The notes below the pieces were generated by a model, which saw nothing but the letters and a program-made list of their open reading frames with translations, was not told the origin of the DNA and made no database searches. Shown one piece after another: positions 1 to 6,350 of a DNA stretch of 35,306 bases. This stretch comes from Alphaproteobacteria bacterium (GTDB lineage Bacteria > Pseudomonadota > Alphaproteobacteria > Micropepsales > Micropepsaceae), in NCBI GenBank assembly GCA_021324545.1, contig JAJPIX010000064.1, forward strand, positions 1-35,306, read 5' to 3'. A program made the position numbers and the translations under genes. The number at the start of each line of letters is the position of its first letter. Position 1 is the stretch's first letter.

Positions 1-21
1 AATGCAGAGGAGTCGTTACTC

Positions 22-135
22 ATGCCAATGACTGGTAGGAAAAGAAAGAGCAAGAGGCGCGCCGTCCGCAAGACGGCCGCGAAGGGCGCGGCCCGCAAGA
101 CGAAGCGTCGCCGTCGCCGGAAGGCGAAGAAATAA
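22..135 (+). CDS. 37-aa very basic histone-like peptide
   Basis: A short ORF of 37 codons in which more than half of the residues are Lys or Arg. It ends in a run of five Arg followed by a KAKK tail and has no acidic residue. The ATG at 22 is preceded by GGAG at 9-12 with a 9-base spacer, which supports translation from here. The frame is also open to the left edge of the window, so a longer protein ending here cannot be excluded. Composition resembles histone H1 tails and other small nucleic-acid-binding basic peptides; that function is inferred from composition only. It sits 63 bases upstream of a GST gene whose own N-terminus is a similar Lys/Ala/Arg tail. Confidence 0.6.
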   Translation: MPMTGRKRKSKRRAVRKTAAKGAARKTKRRRRRKAKK

Positions 136-158
136 CCGCGACGCTGTAAGCAACGCGG
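136..158 (+). terminator. weak hairpin after the basic peptide gene
   Basis: CCGCG (136-140) pairs with CGCGG (154-158), and GCT (143-145) with AGC (149-151), separated by a symmetric 2x2 internal loop. It begins immediately after the stop codon. There is no real T-run behind it (ATCATTTG), so it is at best an attenuator or mRNA 3' end stabiliser. Confidence 0.25.
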
Positions 159-164
159 ATCATT

Positions 165-197
165 TGCCGTTTTGCGTATCACGATGTAGAAACGGCA
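165..197 (+). repeat. 8-bp inverted repeat abutting the GST start codon
   Basis: TGCCGTTT (165-172) and AAACGGCA (190-197) are perfect inverted repeats with a 17-base loop. The right arm ends one base before the ATG at 199, so the stem would cover the place where a ribosome binding site should be. No strong Shine-Dalgarno is visible for this gene. A role in translational control is inference. Confidence 0.4.
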
Positions 198-198
198 G

Positions 199-1023
199 AT
201 GGCAAAGGCAAAAGCCGCGGCGTCCGGAGGCAAGCGCCATCGCGCTACCAGGACAGCCGCGGCCAAGCCCAAGAAGAAAAAGAAGGTGGCCGCGACCAGG
301 GCCCGCTCCGGAACTCCCAGACAACGTCCCATAGAGCTCTACTACTGGCCCACGCCGAACGGCTGGAAAATCAGCATCTATCTGGAAGAAGCCGGGCTGC
401 CTTATGTGATGAAGCCCGTGAACATCGGCAAGGGCGACCAGTTCGCGCCGGAGTTTCTGAAGATCTCGCCCAACAACCGGATGCCTGCAATTGTCGATCC
501 CGACGGGCCGGGGGGCAAGCCGATCTCGGTCTTCGAATCCGGTGCGATCTTGCAATATCTCGGCCGGAAGACCGGCAAGTTCTATCCGCGCGACGAACGC
601 AAGCGCGTGGAAGTTGACGAATGGCTGTTCTGGCAGATGGCGGGCCTGGGGCCGATGGGCGGGCAGGCCAACCATTTCATCAACTACGCGCCCGAAAAGA
701 TTCCGTATGCCATCAAGCGCTACACCGACGAGGTGCATCGCCTGTTCGGCGTGATGAACAAGCGGCTGGCCGATCGGCAATATCTGGCGGGGGACTATTC
801 CATCGCCGACATGGCCTGCTGGGGCTGGGTCCTGTCGAGCCGCCGCCATGTGAATCTAGACGAATTCCCCCATCTCAAGGCCTGGGAAGAGCGAATTCGG
901 GCCCGGCCTGCCGTGCAAAGGGGGGTCGCGCTCGGCCGCGAACTGCGGGAAGCACAGGCCAACGATCCGAAAGCGCAGGAAGAAGCGCGCAAGGTCCTGT
1001 TCGGACAGCGCGCCCGCGCCTGA
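199..1023 (+). CDS. glutathione S-transferase (YfcG/YghU-like) with basic N-terminal tail
   Basis: A 274-residue protein. Residues about 44-125 form a thioredoxin-fold GST N-domain with the PTPNGWK signature (T52, N54), followed by the SPNNRMPAIVD stretch (cis-Pro loop) and FESGAILQYL (glutathione-binding Glu-Ser). The helical C-domain follows. These motifs match the Nu-class GSTs YfcG and YghU, which act as glutathione-dependent disulfide reductases. Residues 1-43 are an added low-complexity Lys/Ala/Arg tail with about 16 basic residues, including five or six consecutive Lys, and are not part of the GST fold. The ATG at 199 is the only Met before the domain; an internal GTG near 286 could start a shorter form. 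No good Shine-Dalgarno is seen, and a hairpin covers the upstream region. The family assignment is firm; the tail function is unknown. Confidence 0.9.
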   Translation: MAKAKAAASGGKRHRATRTAAAKPKKKKKVAATRARSGTPRQRPIELYYWPTPNGWKISIYLEEAGLPYVMKPVNIGKGDQFAPEFLKISPNNRMPAIVDPDGPGGKPISVFESGAILQYLGRKTGKFYPRDERKRVEVDEWLFWQMAGLGPMGGQANHFINYAPEKIPYAIKRYTDEVHRLFGVMNKRLADRQYLAGDYSIADMACWGWVLSSRRHVNLDEFPHLKAWEERIRARPAVQRGVALGRELREAQANDPKAQEEARKVLFGQRARA

Positions 1024-1192
1024 TCCCCGCGGATTTTGTCTCAATCCTTAAGGATTTCTGAATTGCGCCGTTAACCGCGCCTTAGCTTCGGCTTGCGCAG
1101 CATTGTCCCGCGCGCGGGAGAATGCCCGCGCCATCAGAGGTGGAAGAAGAAACCGGCGGGATGCCCGGTTTCATGTCCCAAGGGGGTTTTCG

Positions 1193-1465
1193 ATGGCTTG
1201 CGTCGATATGGATTTGCTGGCGCAATTCGAACAGGCCGCCAAGCAGGGCCGCGCCGATGCGCTTTACAATCTGGGTCTTGCCTATTCGACAGGGCAGGGC
1301 GTGGCTGTGGATTTCGTGACGGCCCACAAATGGTTCAACCTCGCGGCCATGCGGGGCGTGGACGAAGCCAAGAGCTGGCGCGCGCAGCTTTCCAGCGAAA
1401 TGAGTCCTTCCCAGATCGCCGAAGCGCAGAAGTTGGCGCGCGAGTGGCTTTCCGTTTCCCGCTGA
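1193..1465 (+). CDS. Sel1-repeat family protein, 90 aa
   Basis: A small protein with a single Sel1-like repeat: ADALYNLGLAY, then STGQGV, DFVTAHKWFNLAA and MRG, followed by a helical tail containing MSPSQIAEAQKLAREW. SLR proteins are helical solenoids that mediate protein-protein contacts. This short one-repeat form is widespread in alphaproteobacteria and has no assigned function. It has no signal peptide. The start at 1193 is chosen because AGGGGG lies at 1181-1186 with a 6-base spacer; an in-frame start at 1103 would add 30 residues without homology-like features. It lies 169 bases after the GST and converges on the lytic transglycosylase, whose stop is 7 bases away. Confidence 0.85.
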   Translation: MACVDMDLLAQFEQAAKQGRADALYNLGLAYSTGQGVAVDFVTAHKWFNLAAMRGVDEAKSWRAQLSSEMSPSQIAEAQKLAREWLSVSR

Positions 1466-1472
1466 TCCGGAT

Positions 1473-3701
1473 TTAGCGGCTCGTTTCCGCCGCGGGGCTC
1501 GCGCCCTGTCCGGCGGGCCGCGGCGATGGCGTCGGCACGGTGCCAGGCATCGCCGCCGTTCCCTCGCCGGGCCTGGGTACATAAGCGAGCGGTTTCAGGC
1601 TCGCCACCGGCACTTTCGACAGGTCCTGGACGATGCGCAGCGGCATGTCGCGGCCGGCAAGCCGGTTGCGATAGACCTCCATGTTCTCGATCACGCGCTG
1701 CACGTAGTTGCGCGTCTCGTTGTAGGGAATCTTCTCGATCCAGTCGATCGGATCGGTGCCGCCCCGCGGGTCGCCATAGTCGGCAAGCCACTTGTTCACA
1801 TTGCCGGGGCCGGCGTTGTACTCCGCGGCGGCCAGAATGTAGGAGTTGTTCCAGTCGCTGAAATCATTGCCCAGTTCGGCCATCCCGACCTTCACGTTGT
1901 AATCCTGGTTGCTCACCAGATCGCTGGGGCGATAGGTCAGGCCGGCGCTTGCCGCCGACTGGCGCGCGGTGGATGGCAAAAGCTGCATGATGCCGACGGC
2001 GCCGGCGCCGCTCACCGCATACTGATCGAATTCCGTTTCCTGCCGGATGATGCCAAGCACGAACGCGGGCTCAAGGGCTGCGCCCGGTCCGGTCGTCGCC
2101 GGCAACGCGATGACCGGATGGGTGAAGGCAATCTGCGGCGTATCGGAAAACGCCGCTGTCTTGGCCACGCGCAGCGCGATGTCGCGAAAGCCCATGTCGG
2201 TCAGGAGTTGCGCCAGAAGCTTCACATGCCCGGGCGCGGGGTGAAGCTCCAGATCGCGCAGGGCGAAGGTGCGCAGCAGGCTCACTTCGCCCAGATCGCC
2301 CAGAACCTTGATGGCGGGCACAAGGCCGTCACTGTCGAATTCCGCCTTTGACCCGGCAACATCCACCACCGCATTGCGGAGGTGCAGTGTCGGCGTGGAA
2401 TCGATCTTGGCCAGCCCAAGCTGGCCGTAGAACGTCTCGGGATATTGGGACGCAGCGCGGTATTCGCGCCAGGCGCTCGCCAGTTCGCCCAGGTCCTCAT
2501 AGGCTCGGCCCTGCCAGTAATGGCCGCGGGCGAGACTGATGGGCCGGCCGACAGCAGCTGTTTCCTTCTGGAAATGCGAAAGCGCCGTGCGCGGTTCCTT
2601 CAGGAAGCGCAAGGCAAGCCAGCCTGCCAGGAACTCCGCGTCCGCATAGTTGGGTCCGCCCGACATGCCGTTATCCGAAACAAGGTTGTAGGCCCTGCGA
2701 TAGTCGCCGCTCTTGATCGCCTCGCGCGTGTCAATGTTGAGCTCCTGCCACCACGCATTTTCGTTTGCCGCCGCCGCCGCCGTGGCATTGACCTGTTTCA
2801 GCAGGGTTTCTGCAAGGTCATACTGGCCCGCGCGGCGTGCCGCCCGCGCGCGATCGAACAGGAAACCGTTGTCGCTCGATTCACCGCGCACGGAGCGCAG
2901 GCTGGATGTGGTCTGCAAGGCGATGCGGGCAGACGCGATCGCCTGCGTGGCGCTATCCACCCGCGAAAGCTCCCGGCGCGCCGATGAAACATCGCCGTTC
3001 CACAAAAGCTGGCTGATCCGCTGGGCGTCGGTATCCGGTGTCAGGATGTCGCCGTGGCTCTGGATGATCTGTAGCTCGGTGGAGGGATCGAAGCTTCCGT
3101 TGATCCAGCCGTCGCGAATTAGCGCGCGGCCTCTTGTGGCGGAGCCCGTCGCAACCAGCGCTTCGCCGAGCCTGATCTTCCCGATGGCGGTGACTGGATC
3201 GCGCCCGCCGAACCACGCAATCACCGCATGCGGATCCATTCCAGGATCGATCGCTTCTTCAGCGCGGGCGAGAAGGGTGTCGCGCGCCGGCCAATCGGAA
3301 TTGTTCCGGATGAATTGATCGATCTCGGCGAAGGACGCGCCGCTGTTCTTGTCCAGCACATAACGCCACTGGACAACCCGCCTTGCGGCGGCATCGTGAC
3401 CCTGGCTGGCCAGGCCCTTTGCACCGGTCCAGTCGCCGCTGTTGGCGGCATCGAACGCACGTTCATAAATATCATGATCGGATGCGCTCAGGACGTGCAG
3501 AATCCCCTCATGGTGCTCGCCGTTGATATACGGGCCGGAATCGGAACCGGAATCCACCGGCTGCATCATGATGACGCCGCCCTTCTGGACAAGCCCGGCT
3601 GGCAAGGGACGCGAGCTGGGAACCGCCGGCGGCTGCGCAAATACCAATGTGGCCGTCGAGACTAGCAAGACGGCGGCAAGGCAAAACTGTCTGGCGCTCA
3701 T
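1473..3701 (-). CDS. slt: soluble lytic murein transglycosylase (Slt70 family)
   Basis: A 742-residue exported protein. A signal peptide of about 22 residues ends at VFA/QPP. A long alpha-superhelical region with TPR-like helices follows (about 60-530). The C-terminal SLT domain has the catalytic Glu in RQETEF (E555), then GAVGIMQLLPSTA and AAAEYNAGPGNV, and NETRNYV motifs, all canonical for family 1 lytic transglycosylases. The enzyme cleaves the MurNAc-GlcNAc bond with 1,6-anhydro product formation in the periplasm. The Pro/Ala-rich tail is probably disordered. The ATG at 3701 is preferred; an in-frame TTG two codons upstream (3707) is possible, and neither has a strong Shine-Dalgarno. It lies downstream of the DUF1272 gene on the same strand, with a possible weak terminator between them. 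Confidence 0.93.
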   Translation of the reverse strand: MSARQFCLAAVLLVSTATLVFAQPPAVPSSRPLPAGLVQKGGVIMMQPVDSGSDSGPYINGEHHEGILHVLSASDHDIYERAFDAANSGDWTGAKGLASQGHDAAARRVVQWRYVLDKNSGASFAEIDQFIRNNSDWPARDTLLARAEEAIDPGMDPHAVIAWFGGRDPVTAIGKIRLGEALVATGSATRGRALIRDGWINGSFDPSTELQIIQSHGDILTPDTDAQRISQLLWNGDVSSARRELSRVDSATQAIASARIALQTTSSLRSVRGESSDNGFLFDRARAARRAGQYDLAETLLKQVNATAAAAANENAWWQELNIDTREAIKSGDYRRAYNLVSDNGMSGGPNYADAEFLAGWLALRFLKEPRTALSHFQKETAAVGRPISLARGHYWQGRAYEDLGELASAWREYRAASQYPETFYGQLGLAKIDSTPTLHLRNAVVDVAGSKAEFDSDGLVPAIKVLGDLGEVSLLRTFALRDLELHPAPGHVKLLAQLLTDMGFRDIALRVAKTAAFSDTPQIAFTHPVIALPATTGPGAALEPAFVLGIIRQETEFDQYAVSGAGAVGIMQLLPSTARQSAASAGLTYRPSDLVSNQDYNVKVGMAELGNDFSDWNNSYILAAAEYNAGPGNVNKWLADYGDPRGGTDPIDWIEKIPYNETRNYVQRVIENMEVYRNRLAGRDMPLRIVQDLSKVPVASLKPLAYVPRPGEGTAAMPGTVPTPSPRPAGQGASPAAETSR

Positions 3702-3734
3702 GAACAACGCTTTCGGACGGGCCAGCGGCGGCCA

Positions 3735-3757
3735 ACAATAACGGCAGACGTGCCGCC
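3735..3757 (-). terminator. possible weak terminator downstream of the DUF1272 gene
   Basis: Read on the minus strand, a CGGCA-CGTC-TGCCG hairpin (plus bases 3742-3755, extendable by two G-U pairs) is followed by TTATTGTT. It lies about 35 bases beyond the DUF1272 stop and upstream of the transglycosylase start. The stem is short, so the call is tentative. Confidence 0.3.
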
Positions 3758-3770
3758 AAACCAGAACCGC

Positions 3771-3784
3771 CTGAAATTTTTCAG
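3771..3784. repeat. 6-bp palindrome with 2-base spacer
   Basis: CTGAAA-TT-TTTCAG is a near-perfect dyad just past the DUF1272 stop, and a second TTTCAG follows at 3788-3793. It could be an operator half-site arrangement for the transglycosylase promoter or chance; nothing else in the sequence decides this. Confidence 0.25.
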
Positions 3785-3790
3785 ATCATT

Positions 3791-3979
3791 TCAGCCTTGC
3801 CGTTTGATGCGGCGCGGACGGCGTACCAGCTCGCCGCCGCAATTCGGACAAATGCCGCCCATTTCTTCGGTGCATGGCCCGCAGAAGGTGCATTCGTAGC
3901 TGCATATGTGCGCGGCATCGCTTTCGGGCGGCAGGGGAGCTTCGCAGCGCTCGCAATGGCTGCGCATTTCCAGCGGCAT
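3791..3979 (-). CDS. DUF1272 zinc-ribbon protein
   Basis: A 62-residue protein with CERC near the N-terminus, then CSYECTFCGPC and CPNCGG. These are the cysteine pairs that define the DUF1272 family, a small zinc-ribbon-like domain of unknown function. The tail is basic (RRPRRIKRQ). The start at 3979 is set by AAAGGAG on the minus strand 7 bases upstream; longer in-frame starts up to 4054 lack such a site. Cytosolic; no signal peptide. It is divergent from dapA. Confidence 0.85.
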   Translation of the reverse strand: MPLEMRSHCERCEAPLPPESDAAHICSYECTFCGPCTEEMGGICPNCGGELVRRPRRIKRQG

Positions 3980-4080
3980 GACAGGTCTCCTTTGGAAATC
4001 CCAGTAGATCAGAGCGGTGCCTTGCGGCGAAAGCCCCGTGGGCGGTAACTTCATTGCGATATTCGTTATCGGTGTTTCCC

Positions 4081-4974
4081 ATGGCCGCGCTTCGCGACCG
4101 CATCAAGGGCTCCATCCCCGCGCTCATCACCCCGTTCCGGAACGGAGCGGTGGATGAGGCGGCGTTCCGCAGGCTGGTCAGCTGGCAGATCGCAGAGGGA
4201 AGCCATGGGCTGGTGCCCTGCGGCACCACCGGCGAATCTCCCACGCTCACCGATCATGAGCACCGCCGCGTCATCGAGTTATGCGTCGAAGAAGCCGGCG
4301 GCCGGGTGCCCGTGATCGCCGGCGCCGGGTCCAACTCCACCGCCCATGCCATCGATCTGGCACGCAACGCCAGGCAGGCGGGGGCCGACGCCATTCTTTC
4401 GGTCACGGGGTATTACAACAAGCCGTCGCAGGAAGGCATCTACCGCCATTTTGCCGCGATTGCCGAAGCCGTGGACCTCCCGATCATCGTCTACAACATC
4501 CCCGGCCGGACCATCGTGGAAATCTCGCTGGAAACGATGGTGCGCCTTTCAAAGATCGCAAATATCGTCGGCGTTAAGGATGCCACGGCTAACCTGGCGC
4601 GCGCCTCGCGCGAACGCCTGGCCTGCGGTCAGGATTGGCGGCTGCTTTCGGGCGACGATTCCACCGCCCTGGGTTACATGGCCCATGGCGGCCACGGCTG
4701 CATTTCCGTGACGGCAAATGTGGCGCCGAAGTTGTGCGCACAGTTCCAGGAAGCCTGCGCACAGGCCGCTTTCGGAAAGGCGCTGCAGATCCAGGACAGA
4801 TTGATGCCGCTTCATGACGCCCTGTTTTGCGAGCCCAGCCCCGCGCCGGTGAAATATGCCGCATCGCTCCTCGGCCTGTGTTCGGACGAGGTACGCCCGC
4901 CCATGATGCCGGTCACCGAGGGCGCGCGCGCCAGGGTCCGCGAAGCAATGGCGCTGGCCGGCATAAAGACCTGA
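4081..4974 (+). CDS. dapA: 4-hydroxy-tetrahydrodipicolinate synthase
   Basis: A 297-residue class I aldolase-like enzyme that condenses pyruvate with aspartate semialdehyde, the first committed step to lysine and meso-diaminopimelate. Visible motifs are CGTTGES (pyruvate-binding Thr pair), [18 protein letters not shown] with the proton-relay Tyr (Y138), and GVKDAT with the Schiff-base Lys (K166). Length is normal for the family. The ATG at 4081 matches the usual DapA N-terminus; a TTG at 4054 would add nine residues. The stop codon is one base before smpB, so the two are surely cotranscribed. Its product feeds the peptidoglycan for which several other genes in this window work. Confidence 0.96.
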   Translation: MAALRDRIKGSIPALITPFRNGAVDEAAFRRLVSWQIAEGSHGLVPCGTTGESPTLTDHEHRRVIELCVEEAGGRVPVIAGAGSNSTAHAIDLARNARQAGADAILSVTGYYNKPSQEGIYRHFAAIAEAVDLPIIVYNIPGRTIVEISLETMVRLSKIANIVGVKDATANLARASRERLACGQDWRLLSGDDSTALGYMAHGGHGCISVTANVAPKLCAQFQEACAQAAFGKALQIQDRLMPLHDALFCEPSPAPVKYAASLLGLCSDEVRPPMMPVTEGARARVREAMALAGIKT

Positions 4975-4975
4975 C

Positions 4976-5449
4976 ATGGCCAGGAAGAAGGACGACGAGC
5001 GCAAGATCGTCGCAGACAACCGCAAAGCCCGTCATGCCTATGCCATCGAGTCTACACTCGAGGCGGGCATCGTGCTCACGGGCTCAGAGGTCAAATCGCT
5101 CCGGCAGGGCAAGGCGACAATCGGGGAATCCTACGCCCAGGCGAAGGACGGCGAAATCGTGCTCGTCAACGCCTACATTCCGGAATATCTGATGGCGAAC
5201 CGCTTCAATCACGAGCCGCGGCGGCCGCGCAAGCTGCTCGTGCACAAGCGCGAGGCGCGCAAGCTCGCGTCTGCGGTGCAGCGCGAGGGCATGACACTGG
5301 TGCCGTTGCGGATGTATTTCAACCCCAGGGGCGTTGCCAAGATCGAGCTGGGGATCGCGCGCGGCAAGAAGCTGCACGACAAGCGCGAAAGCGAGAAGGC
5401 GCGTGACTGGCAGCGCCAGAAGGCCCGGCTGCTGCGGGCGAAAGGGTAA
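4976..5449 (+). CDS. smpB: SsrA-binding protein SmpB
   Basis: A 157-residue basic protein that binds tmRNA and delivers it to stalled ribosomes in trans-translation. It shows the family hallmarks NRKARHAY at the N-terminus, [14 protein letters not shown], the NHEP(R)RPRKLL motif, and a basic C-terminal tail (KKLHDKRES, then [16 protein letters not shown]) that enters the decoding centre. It starts one base after the dapA stop (TGAC ATG), suggesting translational coupling. The ssrA gene itself is not in this window. It converges with the ABM-fold gene 17 bases downstream. Confidence 0.96.
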   Translation: MARKKDDERKIVADNRKARHAYAIESTLEAGIVLTGSEVKSLRQGKATIGESYAQAKDGEIVLVNAYIPEYLMANRFNHEPRRPRKLLVHKREARKLASAVQREGMTLVPLRMYFNPRGVAKIELGIARGKKLHDKRESEKARDWQRQKARLLRAKG

Positions 5450-5466
5450 TCGGGCGCCGTCGGTAT

Positions 5467-5778
5467 TTAGCCGCGCGAGTCGTAGATCATTTCAAAATGA
5501 TCCACCGTGGGCGCAAAAGACTTCAGGTAATTTGCGTCTTCCGGGTAATAGCGTGCCTTCCGGTAGTCCTCTCCGGCATAGCGCTTGATGGCTTCGATAT
5601 TGTCCCACCAGGTCATGGTCGTGAATTCCACCGCGTCGCCGACATCGCGGCAGAGCAGGGACACACCCCGGTTGCCCGGCGTGTTGCGATAGTCGCTGAG
5701 CCCCGTCTTATGCAGATATTCGATGTAGGCCGCCTTCTTTTCCTTCGGTACTTCACCGCGCCACATTCTGACAATCAT
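5467..5778 (-). CDS. antibiotic biosynthesis monooxygenase (ABM)-fold protein
   Basis: A 103-residue protein with the pattern of a dimeric alpha-beta barrel. It begins MIVRMWRGEVP, has a helix with a KAAYIEYL stretch, a central strand VEFTTMTWWDNIEAIKRYAG, and RKARYYPED ahead of a last strand HFEMIYD. ABM-domain proteins include heme-degrading monooxygenases and quinol monooxygenases, but many have no known substrate. The heme-binding residues cannot be judged from the sequence alone, so no specific reaction is assigned. An AAAAGG site precedes the ATG by 6-7 bases on the minus strand. It lies downstream of the small unknown gene at 5943, separated by 164 bases. Confidence 0.8.
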   Translation of the reverse strand: MIVRMWRGEVPKEKKAAYIEYLHKTGLSDYRNTPGNRGVSLLCRDVGDAVEFTTMTWWDNIEAIKRYAGEDYRKARYYPEDANYLKSFAPTVDHFEMIYDSRG

Positions 5779-5942
5779 GCCGGCACCTTTTGGATGACGT
5801 CCTCATATTTATGGCGAATGCGGTTTTCCGCAGCGGTCACGACTGTCAGTTTTCACGCGGCAATTCGCGGCGCGCAATTTCATGATAACAGTTGCCTGTC
5901 GTGGATGTGGGCCGTGGAGACCGGGAGGCATTCGCACGGCGG

Positions 5943-6320
5943 TCAGGGCCGGCAGCGCGCCCGAAGATGCGTGGTCTCGCCAGCCGTCAGATCGCCTTCG
6001 GCCAGGATCAACGCGGCTTCCTCGAATTCGGCATCCAGTGAATCGGCTTCCAGCACGAGCGTGTAGGCGGCAAGAACGCAACCGTTGTCGCCCATTACTT
6101 CGACCCGCCGCTTTGCGTTGCGGCCGGCGGCCTTCGCCTGCTTGGGCCGCAAGGCGGCTTGCACAAGGCGTTGAAGCTTGCGGGCGCCGCCGTCTGCTGA
6201 CGGCGCCGCATCGGCGGGCGCCACCACGACAAGCTCAGGACGCTTCTTTGCCTTCGCAGGGCGCGCCGGACCCGGGTCCGCCACCCAGTGAACTTTTGCT
6301 GCTTTCAGTGCCTTGGCCAT
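5943..6320 (-). CDS. unknown basic protein downstream of nrdJ
   Basis: A 125-residue protein I do not recognise. The first 75 residues are Ala/Lys/Arg/Pro-rich and probably disordered (MAKALKAAK start, PARPAKAKKRPE, then basic segments around KQAKAAGRNAKRR). The C-terminal 50 residues look folded: a strand (VEVMGDNGCVLAAY) followed by acidic helical sequence (LEADSLDAEFEEAALILAEG). The start at 6320 is chosen because GGAG lies 6 bases upstream; Met codons at 6326 and 6332 are alternatives. It begins 30 bases after the nrdJ stop on the same strand, so cotranscription with nrdJ is likely. Function unknown. Confidence 0.65.
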   Translation of the reverse strand: MAKALKAAKVHWVADPGPARPAKAKKRPELVVVAPADAAPSADGGARKLQRLVQAALRPKQAKAAGRNAKRRVEVMGDNGCVLAAYTLVLEADSLDAEFEEAALILAEGDLTAGETTHLRARCRP

Positions 6321-6350
6321 TGTCATCTCCATACACTGATTCGCACTCGG

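Noticed and set aside
1151..1170. AACCGG/CCGGTT hairpin before the Sel1 gene as a terminator
   Set aside because: The stem is only 6 bp with an 8-base loop and no T-run, and it lies directly before the Shine-Dalgarno of the next gene.
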